64,000 bases of DNA. Source: Anditalea andensis (GTDB lineage: Bacteria; Bacteroidota; Bacteroidia; Cytophagales; Cyclobacteriaceae). This document shows, piece after piece, positions 26,248 to 36,375 of this stretch (within the stretch, counting starts at the first letter, position 1; each line of letters opens with the position of its first letter). Both the position numbers and the translations under genes were made by a program. The notes beneath the pieces were generated by a model. The model was not told the DNA's origin, made no database searches, and saw only the letters and a list, made by a program, of their open reading frames with translations. Where the stretch lies: assembly GCF_000714815.1 (NCBI RefSeq), contig NZ_JMIH01000024.1:372001-436000 (forward strand). The letters run 5' to 3'.

Positions 26248-27387
26248 ATGAAAACCGCACTTATCACAGGAATTACCGGTCAGGATGGAGCGTATCTAGC
26301 TGAACTTTTACTGGAAAAAGGATATACAGTACATGGTATTAAAAGAAGATCATCTCTACTCAATACGGATAGAATAGACCATCTCTACCAAGATCCCCAT
26401 GAAGTAGATCCTAAACTAATCTTACACTATGGAGACTTGACTGATTCCATGAACCTGACCGGCATTATTCAAAAGGTACAGCCTGATGAAATATATAATT
26501 TAGCTGCTATGAGCCATGTCAAGGTTAGTTTTGACACTCCTGAATATACTGCTAATGCAGATGGGATAGGTACATTAAGAATTTTGGAAGCGGTACGGCT
26601 TTTAGGTTTGGAAAAAAAGACTAAGATTTATCAGGCGAGTACTTCCGAACTATATGGGCTGGTCCAGGCAGTTCCGCAGTCAGAAACTACTCCTTTTTAT
26701 CCCCGATCCCCCTATGCGGTAGCTAAATTGTATGGCTATTGGATCACTGTTAATTACAGAGAAGCATATAATATGTATGCTTGTAATGGAATACTTTTCA
26801 ATCATGAATCTCCATTGAGAGGGGAAACTTTTGTGACCAGAAAAATCACTCGTGCTGTAGCTAAGATTGCCTTAGGCCTTCAGGATCAGTTTTACATGGG
26901 TAATATGGATGCCAAAAGAGACTGGGGCCATGCAAAAGATTATGTAGAAGCCATGTGGAGGATTCTTCAGCAGGAAAAAGCAGAGGATTATGTTATCGCT
27001 ACTGGAGTCACTACCAGCGTTAGGGATTTTATAAAACTGGCATTTTTAGAAGTTGGGTTTACTGTTAGGTTCGAAGGCGAAGGCTTGGATGAGGTTTGTA
27101 TTCTAGATTCAATTGATTCGGATAAAGCAAAATCAATTTTGGGTGATAATCCTATAAAGGCAGCCATAGGAGATGTCTTAGTAAAGGTCGATCCAGCTTA
27201 TTTCCGTCCTACAGAAGTAGATCTATTGATAGGTGATCCTACTAAGGCCAAAGAAAAATTACAATGGGTACCTAAATATGATCTTCCTAAATTAATTGAA
27301 GAGATGGTACAGGCAGATGTGGTTTTGTTTAAGAGAAACATTGATTTGATTAATGCGGGCCATAAGGTTTTAAACCAAATGGATTAA
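26248..27387 (+). CDS. gmd: GDP-mannose 4,6-dehydratase
   Basis: Converts GDP-D-mannose to GDP-4-keto-6-deoxy-D-mannose, the first step to GDP-L-fucose. The 379 residues match the family. Seen are the NADP-binding [18 protein letters not shown], the [15 protein letters not shown] substrate segment, [13 protein letters not shown] with the catalytic Thr/Ser-Glu, [15 protein letters not shown] with the catalytic Tyr-x3-Lys, and [16 protein letters not shown]. No mannose-1-phosphate guanylyltransferase is in the window, so GDP-mannose must come from elsewhere. Confidence 0.96.
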   Translation: MKTALITGITGQDGAYLAELLLEKGYTVHGIKRRSSLLNTDRIDHLYQDPHEVDPKLILHYGDLTDSMNLTGIIQKVQPDEIYNLAAMSHVKVSFDTPEYTANADGIGTLRILEAVRLLGLEKKTKIYQASTSELYGLVQAVPQSETTPFYPRSPYAVAKLYGYWITVNYREAYNMYACNGILFNHESPLRGETFVTRKITRAVAKIALGLQDQFYMGNMDAKRDWGHAKDYVEAMWRILQQEKAEDYVIATGVTTSVRDFIKLAFLEVGFTVRFEGEGLDEVCILDSIDSDKAKSILGDNPIKAAIGDVLVKVDPAYFRPTEVDLLIGDPTKAKEKLQWVPKYDLPKLIEEMVQADVVLFKRNIDLINAGHKVLNQMD

Positions 27388-27406
27388 TTTATTACTATAA
27401 AAAAAC

Positions 27407-28177
27407 ATGTTTAGAATAGACTTTTTAGGATCTCCCGGTACTGGTAAATCATTTATCATAGATGAAGTGCTCAAATACCAGGGAGATCAAAAATTTGTAT
27501 CTCGAAATAGAGGCCTAAATTTAGTCGCTCAGCTAAATGCTAAACGTTACAGTAAAATTTATAAGTTGGCTGCAACTTTTATAAAACTCTTTCCCGACCA
27601 GGATATTAGTAATGAAATTGCCAATAGAATAAATGCCAAAAGAGATACTGAATTTTTTAATACTTATCCTTTGATTAACGATTGGCTTTCTGATAGAATG
27701 AATGAATCTATTTCGTCTGATAGGAATACCTTGAATAAATATTATTATATCGCTGGATTGTTCCGTCAGATAATAGATGGCTTGAACCTATCTTTATATC
27801 CGGATGATAGTTTAGCAGTATTAATGGATGAGTCTATTGCTCAGCATGCTCCTTTTGTGAAAAAAGATAGGTCCATAGTCAAATACGTAGATGCAGATCT
27901 AATTGTTCATTGTTTTTGTGACCCTTCACAACTTCGGGAAAATATTCTTAAAAGAGAAAGAGATAATATAAGGGCTGTAGTACCTGATGAAAGAAAAACA
28001 GTAGCCTTTCTGCAAAAATCTATGGATCATTATGCCAGTAAGGCTGAATATTATGAGCAGTTGGGGATCAATACTCTGCACATGAATACCCAGGATGATG
28101 TCTCTATCAATATTAATAAAATCATAAAAGCTATATCTATGCTTACTTCTGATACGGTCAGTACAGAAATAGTTTAA
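27407..28177 (+). CDS. P-loop NTPase-fold hypothetical protein
   Basis: A 256-residue soluble protein beginning with a clear Walker A motif, IDFLGSPGTGKSF (residues 4-16). A charged loop region RERDNIRAVVPDERK near residue 190 resembles the lid of nucleotide or small-molecule kinases, and VDADLIVHCFCDP looks like the strand preceding it. The overall pattern (P-loop at the extreme N-terminus, about 250 residues) suits a kinase or sulfotransferase-like P-loop enzyme; I cannot choose a substrate. It lies 19 bp after gmd and 31 bp before the ABC transporter, so it is part of the operon. A role in modifying the glycan or a precursor is inference from context. Confidence 0.7.
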   Translation: MFRIDFLGSPGTGKSFIIDEVLKYQGDQKFVSRNRGLNLVAQLNAKRYSKIYKLAATFIKLFPDQDISNEIANRINAKRDTEFFNTYPLINDWLSDRMNESISSDRNTLNKYYYIAGLFRQIIDGLNLSLYPDDSLAVLMDESIAQHAPFVKKDRSIVKYVDADLIVHCFCDPSQLRENILKRERDNIRAVVPDERKTVAFLQKSMDHYASKAEYYEQLGINTLHMNTQDDVSININKIIKAISMLTSDTVSTEIV

Positions 28178-28208
28178 GACAAAATAATTACTATCACTAC
28201 CAGCAATC

Positions 28209-30002
28209 ATGCTTGATCTAATCAAAAAATTCATCATCAAATATTTTTCGTCCTTTGCTTATTTCTATGTTCATTTACGCCATAGATTATTCATCGCACT
28301 GGGCCTAAGCCTTACAGTAGGTGTATTGGATGGCTTTGGTATAGCCATGTTTTTGCCTTTATTAGAATCTACAGATGGCCAGGCCTCTTCGGATGATATG
28401 GGCGGAATGGGCTTTTTGGTTGATTTTATGGAATGGATAGGGCTTGGAACCGGGATCAATGCAGTATTATTTATGCTGATTTTCTTTTTCTGCCTGAAAG
28501 GTATCTTCTATTTTGGTTCTTCTTATTACTCAGTATTCCTTAAAAAATACTTTGTCACCAAAATGAGGTTTGATAATATCGACCGTCTGTCCAATTTCAA
28601 ATATAAATCCTTTGTCCAAACAGATACTGGCCGGATTCAAAATACCTTTAGTGGCGAGGTGTCAAGAGTAATGCAGGCATATACTTACTATTTTAATACC
28701 ATACAGTCTTTTATTATGGTAGTAGTATATTCAGCAATGGCATTTTTTGCTAATGCACAGTTTGCATTTTTTGTGCTTTTAGGTGGCGCATTGACTAATT
28801 TTATCTACAGTAAGATTTATAAACTGACCAAAAAACTGTCTAGGGAGCTCACTGCAGGCGCTCATGTTTACCAGGGACTACTGATTCAGAAAGTAGCATT
28901 TTTTAAATATTTAAAAGCTACCGGTTTAATATACAGATTTGGGAATAAGTTAAAACAAAATATTCGTACCGTGGAAGATATCGGTATTAGAATGGGAAAA
29001 TTGAGTGCTATTTTAAGTGGATCAAGAGAACCCCTAGTAGTGACAGTCGTGGCGGTAGTGATACTCGTACAGGTGAATTTTTTCGAAACCTCTATGGGTG
29101 TTATCATTTTGAGTTTGTTGTTTTTTTATAGGGCGTTGTCCTATATTATGGGATTACAGAACAGTTGGAACCAGTTTATATCTACTTCAGGATCTTTGGA
29201 AAATATGACTTCATTTATGCGTGAGCTTTCCAAGAGTGAAGAAAAATTTGGACCTGTAAAGGATTTTACCTTTAGGAATGCCATTACATTAGAAAACATG
29301 AGTTTTAACTATGGTAACACCGCCATCTTAAAGGATATCAATCTTAAATTAAACAAGAATGAAACTATAGCATTTGTGGGAGAAAGCGGTAGCGGCAAAA
29401 CAACTCTTGTAAATGTATTGACAGGTCTTATGAACCCGGACGAAGGCAAAATTTTCATAGATGACGTAGACAGAAGTTCCTTGGATATGAGGGTTTTTTC
29501 TCAAAAAATAGGGTATATTACTCAGGAACCCGTGATTTTTGATGATACAGTGTTTAATAACATTACCTTCTGGGATGAACCTACACCAGAAAATAAAGCA
29601 AAATTTTGGGATGCATTAGAAAAAGCATCCATATCAGAATTTGTCCGGGAATTGGAAGAAAAAGAAAATGCTGAACTAGGTAGTAATGGTATTATGGTGA
29701 GTGGGGGGCAAAAACAGCGATTATCCATAGCTAGAGAATTGTATAAGGATATTGAAATTTTAATAATGGACGAAGCTACATCTGCCCTGGATTCAGAGAC
29801 AGAAAAAGCCATTCAGAAAAATATAGATGCTCTAAAAGGTAGATATACCATCCTGATCGTTGCACATAGACTATCTACTATCAAGAATGCGGACAAAATC
29901 GTCCTTTTACAGAAAGGGTATGTAAAAGGAATAGGTAATTTTTATGACCTGACTCAGCAATCTAATATTTTTAAAAATATGGTTTCTCTTCAGGAGATTT
30001 AA
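28209..30002 (+). CDS. ABC half-transporter, PglK/MsbA-like lipid-linked oligosaccharide flippase candidate
   Basis: A 597-residue fused permease-ATPase. The N-terminal 320 residues hold about six helices. The ATPase domain has Walker A VGESGSGKTT, Q-loop YITQEP, signature MVSGGQKQR, Walker B ILIMDEATSALD and H-loop IVAHRLSTI, all intact. Such homodimeric exporters include MsbA (lipid A) and PglK (flipping undecaprenyl-linked oligosaccharides). No Wzx flippase is visible in the window, so this is the best candidate for moving repeat units across the inner membrane. The link is inference from context; other lipid cargo is possible. Confidence 0.85.
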   Translation: MLDLIKKFIIKYFSSFAYFYVHLRHRLFIALGLSLTVGVLDGFGIAMFLPLLESTDGQASSDDMGGMGFLVDFMEWIGLGTGINAVLFMLIFFFCLKGIFYFGSSYYSVFLKKYFVTKMRFDNIDRLSNFKYKSFVQTDTGRIQNTFSGEVSRVMQAYTYYFNTIQSFIMVVVYSAMAFFANAQFAFFVLLGGALTNFIYSKIYKLTKKLSRELTAGAHVYQGLLIQKVAFFKYLKATGLIYRFGNKLKQNIRTVEDIGIRMGKLSAILSGSREPLVVTVVAVVILVQVNFFETSMGVIILSLLFFYRALSYIMGLQNSWNQFISTSGSLENMTSFMRELSKSEEKFGPVKDFTFRNAITLENMSFNYGNTAILKDINLKLNKNETIAFVGESGSGKTTLVNVLTGLMNPDEGKIFIDDVDRSSLDMRVFSQKIGYITQEPVIFDDTVFNNITFWDEPTPENKAKFWDALEKASISEFVRELEEKENAELGSNGIMVSGGQKQRLSIARELYKDIEILIMDEATSALDSETEKAIQKNIDALKGRYTILIVAHRLSTIKNADKIVLLQKGYVKGIGNFYDLTQQSNIFKNMVSLQEI

Positions 30003-30021
30003 TAGGCAAAACCAAATAACA

Positions 30022-30966
30022 ATGATTTCGGTAATAGTAGTAGCTTATAATTTAGAAAATGTAATCATTCCTACATTAGAAAGTGTCAAGAGGCAGACTT
30101 TTACGGATTATGAATTAATCATAGCAGATGATGGCTCTCAGGATAATACAGTAAAAATAGTTACTGAATGGTGCAAGCAAAATCTGGATCCTGATAAAAA
30201 TCCATACAAAATCATAAGTAATCCAGGAAATGAAAAAAGAGGGATAGCTGCCAATTATAACAGAGGGTTAAAAGTAGCTTCTAGGGAATGGTTAAAATTT
30301 ATTGATGGAGATGATATTTTAGCTGATGATTGCTTAAAATCAAACATAGAATTTGTTTCTCATAACCCGAATTGCAAAGTCGTCTTTTCAAAGATGAGAA
30401 CATTTGTAAATCAGATAGATAACGAAGATCATGTTTCCCAAGAATATCCTTATCCCAGACATTATAAATTCTTTGATTTACCAGCTAAAAAGCAATATGA
30501 ATATTTCTTGGTAGATAGTTTTAATGCAGCGCCCGTTACATTTTTGCACCGTAAGACGATCATTGAGGTGGGGGGCTATGACGACAGGTTCTTTATCCAG
30601 GATTTACCATTATGGCTTAAACTTACCCAGATGGATTACAGGATTTATTTTCTACCCAAAGTTACTACTTATTATAGGGTGAATTTTGGTGTATCCTTTT
30701 CTAAGACGGCATTATACAGTCCTGTATCCACCCATTCACTGGTAGAGATACATAAGCAGCTAATCATTCCCCATGTGCCATTTTATAAGTTTGGTTTTTG
30801 GAACAAATACTATCTGTTTAGATTTAAATATGCATTAGCACTTAAAGTTTTTGACAATAAAGCTACCAAAAAGGCTCAAAGCGTGATGGGTACATTAGAG
30901 TATTTAAGTTTTAAATATTCGATGGATGTGTTTAAAGGAAAGATTTTAAAATTATTAAAAGCATAA
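30022..30966 (+). CDS. Glycosyltransferase family 2
   Basis: A 314-residue GT-A fold transferase. The nucleotide-binding start ISVIVVAYNLENVI, the LIIADDGSQDNT loop and the metal-binding KFIDGDDIL (DxD) are intact, and the acceptor-side motif GGYDDRFFIQDLPLWLKL resembles the ED/Q-x-W region of inverting enzymes. No membrane helix is evident beyond amphipathic C-terminal segments, so it probably works at the inner face of the membrane on lipid-linked sugar. It starts 19 bp after the ABC transporter. Donor and linkage are unknown. Confidence 0.88.
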   Translation: MISVIVVAYNLENVIIPTLESVKRQTFTDYELIIADDGSQDNTVKIVTEWCKQNLDPDKNPYKIISNPGNEKRGIAANYNRGLKVASREWLKFIDGDDILADDCLKSNIEFVSHNPNCKVVFSKMRTFVNQIDNEDHVSQEYPYPRHYKFFDLPAKKQYEYFLVDSFNAAPVTFLHRKTIIEVGGYDDRFFIQDLPLWLKLTQMDYRIYFLPKVTTYYRVNFGVSFSKTALYSPVSTHSLVEIHKQLIIPHVPFYKFGFWNKYYLFRFKYALALKVFDNKATKKAQSVMGTLEYLSFKYSMDVFKGKILKLLKA

Positions 30967-30993
30967 TACTATCTCATTTTTAATATTTATCAA

Positions 30994-32136
30994 ATGACTG
31001 GAAATAAAAAGAAAATATTTTTTATGATGAGTACACTCCGTGGCGGGGGTGCCGAAAAAGTTTTGTTGGATATTCTTAAGCGATTTGATTATAACAAATA
31101 TGAAGTAGAGCTGGGTTTAATATTCCCAGTAGGGGTTTATCTTTCCGATCTACCCGTAGAGGTAAAGGTTCGGGCTCTTTATCCAAAGGGAAAATTTAAG
31201 CTAAGGTTATATAATAAAGTGATTTTTCAATGGCCTCAAAAATTCAAATTAGATTTTATCCCCAAGTTATATTATAACTTTCTCTTTAAAGAGAAATATG
31301 ATGTGGAAATTGCTTTTATGGAAGGACTTTCTACAAAGTACCTGGCGTGGAAAAATAAGGGGAATGCAAAGCGTATAGCTTGGGTACATATAGATTTGGT
31401 CAATAACCATTATACCAAGCAGTATTTCAAAACATCTAACGAGGAAACCTGGTATTATAAACAGTTTGATAAGATAGTATTCGTGAGCAAGGATTCTCAG
31501 CGTGCTTTTAATGAAAAATTTAAAGTTAATGGTATTCCCCAGTTTGTTCAGAATAATTTGATTCCATTACCCGAAATTATGGAAAAGGGAGAGGAATTTG
31601 AGGTTCAGAAAAAAACCTTTACTCTGGTATCAGTAGGTCGGCTGGAAGATCAGAAGTGTTTTGATAGGCTTGTAAGATTAGGTGATAGGCTTCGTACTGA
31701 CCTATACGATTTCGAGATATGGATAATCGGCCAGGGACCATTATTAAACGCATTAAAGCAACAGGTTAAAGACCTGTCTTTGGAAAAATATATTAAATTT
31801 TTAGGATTTCAAACCAACCCTTACCCTTTTATAAAAGCTGCTGATATATACATAAATTCATCATTAGCTGAAGGATATCCACTTACAGTATGTGAAGCCA
31901 TATGCCTCAATAAAGCTGTCATCTGTACCCATAACTCAGGATCAGAGGAGATCCTAGGGAAAAGCGAATATGGAATATTAGTAGATCATGACGATGAATC
32001 CATTTATATGGGTGTTAAATCCCTGATTGATGATCCTGAAAAGCTAGTTCATATCAGAAATCAAGCTAAAAAAAGAGCTGTTCAATTTGACGAGAATAAA
32101 GTGATGTCAGAAATCTATGATTTAATAGAATCATGA
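30994..32136 (+). CDS. Glycosyltransferase family 4-like
   Basis: A 380-residue GT-B fold retaining transferase. The N-domain starts with MMSTLRGGGAEKVLLDILKRF. The C-domain has LVSVGRLEDQKCFDRLVRL, the donor-binding region IIGQGPLLNALKQQ and the E-x7-E motif in SLAEGYPLTVCEAICLNKAVI. It uses a nucleotide-sugar donor; the identity is not predictable. Its stop overlaps the next start by 4 bp, so they are cotranslated. Confidence 0.88.
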   Translation: MTGNKKKIFFMMSTLRGGGAEKVLLDILKRFDYNKYEVELGLIFPVGVYLSDLPVEVKVRALYPKGKFKLRLYNKVIFQWPQKFKLDFIPKLYYNFLFKEKYDVEIAFMEGLSTKYLAWKNKGNAKRIAWVHIDLVNNHYTKQYFKTSNEETWYYKQFDKIVFVSKDSQRAFNEKFKVNGIPQFVQNNLIPLPEIMEKGEEFEVQKKTFTLVSVGRLEDQKCFDRLVRLGDRLRTDLYDFEIWIIGQGPLLNALKQQVKDLSLEKYIKFLGFQTNPYPFIKAADIYINSSLAEGYPLTVCEAICLNKAVICTHNSGSEEILGKSEYGILVDHDDESIYMGVKSLIDDPEKLVHIRNQAKKRAVQFDENKVMSEIYDLIES

Positions 32137-33104
32137 AAATATCTTTAGTTTTACCGGTTTACAATGTTGAAAAATATCTTGCCAGATGTATAGAAAGTTG
32201 CCTACACCAAGATATAGCTAAAGACACATATGAAATTATCATAGTAGACGATGGTTCCACTGATAATTCTAATCAAATCGCCAGCGAATATGAAGATACA
32301 TATAGCAATATTCGACTTATTAGGCAGGATAACAAAGGATTAAGTGGTGCTAGAAATACAGGTTTAAATCATGCCAATGGAAAATATGTCTGGTTTATAG
32401 ACAGTGATGATTGGATAGAGCATGATATTTTATCAGATATTATAGGTAAACTTGATGAAAAAAATGCTGATGCACTTATAGTCAATTTTTATAAAGTGGA
32501 TCAAAATGATAACATTACGGGTTCCGCTATTGAAAATTTAAACTATTTAGATAATCACATATATACCGGTACAGAATATTTTAAAAATCGGCCGGGAGAT
32601 TTTCTCAATTCATGGAGGTACATTTGCAATACTGAGTTTTTGAGGCAACATCATCTTTCTTTTTATGAAGGGATAGTACATGAAGATAATGAGCATACAC
32701 CCAAGCTGTTATATCATGTTGAAAAACTCATTACATATAACAAGCCCGTTTACGCTCACTTAATTAGATCAGGTTCTATCATGACCACTTTTAATCCTAA
32801 AAAAATAGAGAGTTGGTATAAAATATTTGAATCTATGAAATCTTTTCGTAGTCAGATACCATCATGTAGTCCTTTTAGGATCTACCTGAACCAATACATA
32901 CTTCAGCAATATAGTAATTACCTCACTGATAGAAATCAGTATGATCTAGGAAATGAAGATATTGTGAAGCTCCAGCGACTTAAACCCTTAGAAAAATGGC
33001 CAAATATGAATTTTAAATATCATTTGAAATATAAGCTAATCAGTAACTTACCTGTTCAATATTCGAAAATGATCAGTACCTTTAATAAGTTTACTAAAAA
33101 TTAA
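32133..33104 (+). CDS. Glycosyltransferase family 2
   Basis: A 323-residue GT-A enzyme: ISLVLPVYNVEKYLARCIES, IIIVDDGSTDNS, GARNTGLNHANGKYVWFIDSDDWIE (metal-binding SDD), and an acceptor-loop region YEGIVHEDNEHTPKLL. It resembles the tandem pair at 46140 and 47159 in the GxxxARNTG and WF(I/V)D block, but is less similar at the C-terminus. It overlaps the previous gene by 4 bp. The following 121-bp gap has no clear promoter. Confidence 0.88.
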   Translation: MKISLVLPVYNVEKYLARCIESCLHQDIAKDTYEIIIVDDGSTDNSNQIASEYEDTYSNIRLIRQDNKGLSGARNTGLNHANGKYVWFIDSDDWIEHDILSDIIGKLDEKNADALIVNFYKVDQNDNITGSAIENLNYLDNHIYTGTEYFKNRPGDFLNSWRYICNTEFLRQHHLSFYEGIVHEDNEHTPKLLYHVEKLITYNKPVYAHLIRSGSIMTTFNPKKIESWYKIFESMKSFRSQIPSCSPFRIYLNQYILQQYSNYLTDRNQYDLGNEDIVKLQRLKPLEKWPNMNFKYHLKYKLISNLPVQYSKMISTFNKFTKN

Positions 33105-33225
33105 CCTTTATTAAAATTTTAATATAATTATTTTTATTTTTTTGTTTTCATTAACAATTTTATAAGATATTCTATTATAGTTGTTTATTTTGGACACACG
33201 CTAATAGGTCAGGTCTCATTCAATT

Positions 33226-34587
33226 ATGTTCAATATTGATTTTAAGTACAAATTTGATATACTTAAAAATAAATTTGAGATACTTTTTAAGTATGGGAAA
33301 TCATATCATGATGACATAACCTATTATAGGTATACCAAAGCTATAGAAGAAAGTTTTGAACAGGGTAAAGCGGATTTAGAATTAATTTATCAATTTTCAT
33401 ACTTTTGTAGCCATGAAAATATTAGTTATAGAGCCATATCATTTTTGATTAAAATCAAAAATAAATACAATTCGTTAGAAATATGTAACTACTTTTTAAT
33501 CCAACAATACATGAATAGTCTGCTTGAACATCTTAATAAAGAAACGCAAGCGGTAGTAATATCTCTCCTTAAAGAATCTTTACAACATTCATTTGGAAAT
33601 CGCCTTTTTAAATTACTGGCCAATAAAATATCTGTTTTTCCTAATGAAGTAAGTTCCCAATATATAGAGGGCATAAATCGATCAGATAATTTTGGATATA
33701 TATTACACAATATTGATAGTGTCAGAAAAAAATACGTAACTAAAATTAGTATAACAGCATTACAGCAGAATGATTATTTGTTTTATTTGGAAATCAGAGA
33801 CATCTATCCCTATCTCCATGAAATTACTCCTGAACTGATAGGTACCCTAAAAAGTAAAAATGGGCTATTATCCTGTCTAACCCTAGATTTTATTTCTGGT
33901 GTTCCTTCGGACCATACTAAGTTAGATAGAATTATTAAGTGCCATAAAGAATTCATTCAAACCTGTACTTTTTCTACTACTATATACGAAAAAATAAAAA
34001 GACCTTTCTATCTAGGTGCTGCACCTCGTTATTTGTCGCGATCATTTAGTAGAATACATGAACCTTCTTATTTCCACCGTATAATGGAGTGGAATTTAGA
34101 AGTACTAAATAATCAGGCGTATCGACCTGAACTCAAATTTATGCTGGTTATGTTTTTTGAAAAAATCAGGGCCAGTAATTTATGCCAATATATAATTCCA
34201 GAGAAGCATTATTCGCTTTGTCAGGGGGATTTTCAAATATCCAATATCTTATACCTTCCGAATTCCGAAAAATTTTTGATTGTCGATTGGGCTAATTGTA
34301 CATTCGCACCAAAACTTCTGGATATTGCTACTTTATTCGTGGAGGCTCAATACAGCTATCAAACAATATTGGATTTTTTTCTTGAAGAAATAGAATATTC
34401 AGAGGCATATGACGATATAGATATCGTCTTATTTTTTTTAACTGCGATAACAATATCCCTGATGAAAAGGCCCTTTACTTATATTAATGAAGATACTGAT
34501 AAGTTTTTTAGGCCAGCGGTTAATAATTGTCTAGGATTATTAGATAAAATAGTGGCTAACAAGAATGAATATATCAGTGAAATTTAA
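33226..34587 (+). CDS. Unknown protein with C-terminal APH-like phosphotransferase domain
   Basis: A 453-residue protein. The first 230 residues show no domain I recognise and look helical. The C-terminal half has an aminoglycoside-phosphotransferase-like catalytic loop SLCQGDFQISNIL (the usual His of HGD is replaced by Gln) and the following metal-binding FLIVDWANC in place of IDWE. Such domains phosphorylate small molecules or sugars (for example choline or LPS heptose), so a glycan-modifying kinase is possible, but catalytic competence is uncertain with the altered His. The gene is flanked by gaps of 121 and 131 bp, unlike its tightly packed neighbours, and is unusually AT-rich. Confidence 0.65.
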   Translation: MFNIDFKYKFDILKNKFEILFKYGKSYHDDITYYRYTKAIEESFEQGKADLELIYQFSYFCSHENISYRAISFLIKIKNKYNSLEICNYFLIQQYMNSLLEHLNKETQAVVISLLKESLQHSFGNRLFKLLANKISVFPNEVSSQYIEGINRSDNFGYILHNIDSVRKKYVTKISITALQQNDYLFYLEIRDIYPYLHEITPELIGTLKSKNGLLSCLTLDFISGVPSDHTKLDRIIKCHKEFIQTCTFSTTIYEKIKRPFYLGAAPRYLSRSFSRIHEPSYFHRIMEWNLEVLNNQAYRPELKFMLVMFFEKIRASNLCQYIIPEKHYSLCQGDFQISNILYLPNSEKFLIVDWANCTFAPKLLDIATLFVEAQYSYQTILDFFLEEIEYSEAYDDIDIVLFFLTAITISLMKRPFTYINEDTDKFFRPAVNNCLGLLDKIVANKNEYISEI

Positions 34588-34718
34588 TTTTGCCCTCCTG
34601 ATCACCTAATCAATAGCACCTAAATAGAAGCTTATAAGTATTATTCAAATTCTTATAGGATAGATAGGTTAGATTATATACAGTCGGGCTACATATACTC
34701 TTATTACAATACAATATT

Positions 34719-35876
34719 ATGAAGATTTGCTTTATTACCTATACGGTTTTTTCCCATGGAGGCACTCAGCGTATATCATCCACTATAGCCAAGGAGCTTT
34801 CTAAAGAGCATGAAATACATCTTCTGCTTACTTCAAAAAGAAAGGAAGGTAATCCATATAATATCAACGAAGAGGATTTTAAGATTGATTATTATGAATT
34901 GAGCCTATTCAGAAAAGTAATACGAAATGCAGTGACATGGATAGCTACTAAAGGTTTTTTTACTGGTAAGAGAGCAGATTGGTATTCCAAGATGATGTTT
35001 TTGCCCAAACAAAACCGTTTTTTAAAAAAATTTATACAATCCAACAAATTTGATCTTGTGGTAGGATTTGATGTAGCAGGTTCTTTATGGATAGGTTCTA
35101 TTAAAGAAAGTGTAGGGGTTCCCATGATAGGTCGGATTCAGGCATCCTACGACCATTTTTTTGGGGCACCTGATAGAGGCAGCTGGAAGCACGAAGAAGT
35201 ATTTGGAAGTACGCTGCCTAAATTGAATAAGGTAGTAGTTTTATCTAAAGATGATGAGAGGGAATTCAGTGAGAAACTAAACATAAATACCCGATTTATA
35301 TATAACGCTCACAATTTGGGATATAAAAAAATAACCAAACTGAACAATAAAAAATTTGTGGCTCTGGGAAGATGTACTCACCATAAAGGTTTTGATATAG
35401 TAGTAGAGGCTTTTAATATCTTTGCCAGAGACAATAAAGACTGGAATTTGGAGATAGTCGGTGATGGACCTCTAAAGCCCTTATTGGAACAAAAAATAAA
35501 TTCATATAACTTAGCAGATAGAATTACCTTATTGCCATTCAGTGACCAGGTTGAAGATAGGTTTTCTGATGCAGACGTATTTGTTTTCAGTTCTAGATTT
35601 GAAGGATTCGGTATCGTACAGGTAGAAGCACTAAGCTGCGGGTTACCGATCATTGCTTCTGACATACCTATTACAAAGGAGCTTTTAAAAGATAGAGGAA
35701 TAGCGGAGTTTTATGAAAATGAAAATCCGGATGACCTGGCCAGGGCCATGCATACCATCATCAGCCAAGATTTAAAGGAAATGAGTAATAGAGCTTTAGC
35801 ATATTCCAAAGAATTCACCTCGGATAAAGTAGCAGCAAAATATAATCAGTTGTTTAAAGATGTAGCAGGTAAATGA
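34719..35876 (+). CDS. Glycosyltransferase family 4
   Basis: A 385-residue GT-B enzyme. N-domain MKICFITYTVFSHGGTQRIS; linker strand KKFVALGRCTHHKGFDIVVEAF; donor region LEIVGDGPLKPLL; and the E-x7-E motif in SRFEGFGIVQVEALSCGLP. This resembles N-acetylgalactosamine/galactosyl-type transferases of the EpsD/AmsD-like group, but the donor is not proven. The stop overlaps the start of the acyltransferase by 4 bp, suggesting the two act on the same sugar. Confidence 0.88.
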   Translation: MKICFITYTVFSHGGTQRISSTIAKELSKEHEIHLLLTSKRKEGNPYNINEEDFKIDYYELSLFRKVIRNAVTWIATKGFFTGKRADWYSKMMFLPKQNRFLKKFIQSNKFDLVVGFDVAGSLWIGSIKESVGVPMIGRIQASYDHFFGAPDRGSWKHEEVFGSTLPKLNKVVVLSKDDEREFSEKLNINTRFIYNAHNLGYKKITKLNNKKFVALGRCTHHKGFDIVVEAFNIFARDNKDWNLEIVGDGPLKPLLEQKINSYNLADRITLLPFSDQVEDRFSDADVFVFSSRFEGFGIVQVEALSCGLPIIASDIPITKELLKDRGIAEFYENENPDDLARAMHTIISQDLKEMSNRALAYSKEFTSDKVAAKYNQLFKDVAGK

Positions 35877-36370
35877 ATTCCAAGTTACAATTTTTGATGA
35901 ATTTTATATTACCATTTATCCCTGAAACAAGCTTGTTTTCTCTCAAAAGCAAAATGTATTCGTGGATGGGGGTAAAATTGGGTGGTAATGTAAGGATCTG
36001 TTCATCTTTGAGGGTCAGGGGGATAGGTAATCTGAACATTGGGGCCAATACTTGGGTAGGACATGACTGTAGGATAATATCTACTAGTATGGTACATATA
36101 GGTAAGAATGTAGATATTGCTCCAAATGTATTAATGACCACCGGTACTCATAGCGTAGATATAACAGGAGAGCGGGTAGCGGGAGAAGGAAAGTCAGAAG
36201 ATATCATTATAGGAGATGGTACGTGGATAGCATCTAGCGTTACGATACTTCCGGGCAGTGTTATCGGAGAAAAATCTTTAGTGGCAGCAGGTGCGGTGGT
36301 ACGTGGTGTATTCCCTCCTGGTGTTCTTATAGGAGGTGTTCCTGCAAAGATTATAAAAAACCTAAATTAA
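35873..36370 (+). CDS. Left-handed beta-helix (hexapeptide) acyltransferase
   Basis: A 165-residue acyltransferase with hexapeptide repeats building a left-handed beta-helix. The repeats include LGGNVRICSSLRVRG, IGANTWVGHDCRI and IGDGTWIASSVTILPGSVIG, with TTGTHSVD near the catalytic His and the conserved closing GGVPAKIIK. It probably O-acetylates a sugar using acetyl-CoA. It overlaps the GT4 gene before it by 4 bp and precedes the Wzy-like gene by 5 bp. Members include WcaB/WcaF-like and maltose O-acetyltransferase-like proteins. Confidence 0.87.
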   Translation: MNSKLQFLMNFILPFIPETSLFSLKSKMYSWMGVKLGGNVRICSSLRVRGIGNLNIGANTWVGHDCRIISTSMVHIGKNVDIAPNVLMTTGTHSVDITGERVAGEGKSEDIIIGDGTWIASSVTILPGSVIGEKSLVAAGAVVRGVFPPGVLIGGVPAKIIKNLN

Positions 36371-36375
36371 GTAGC

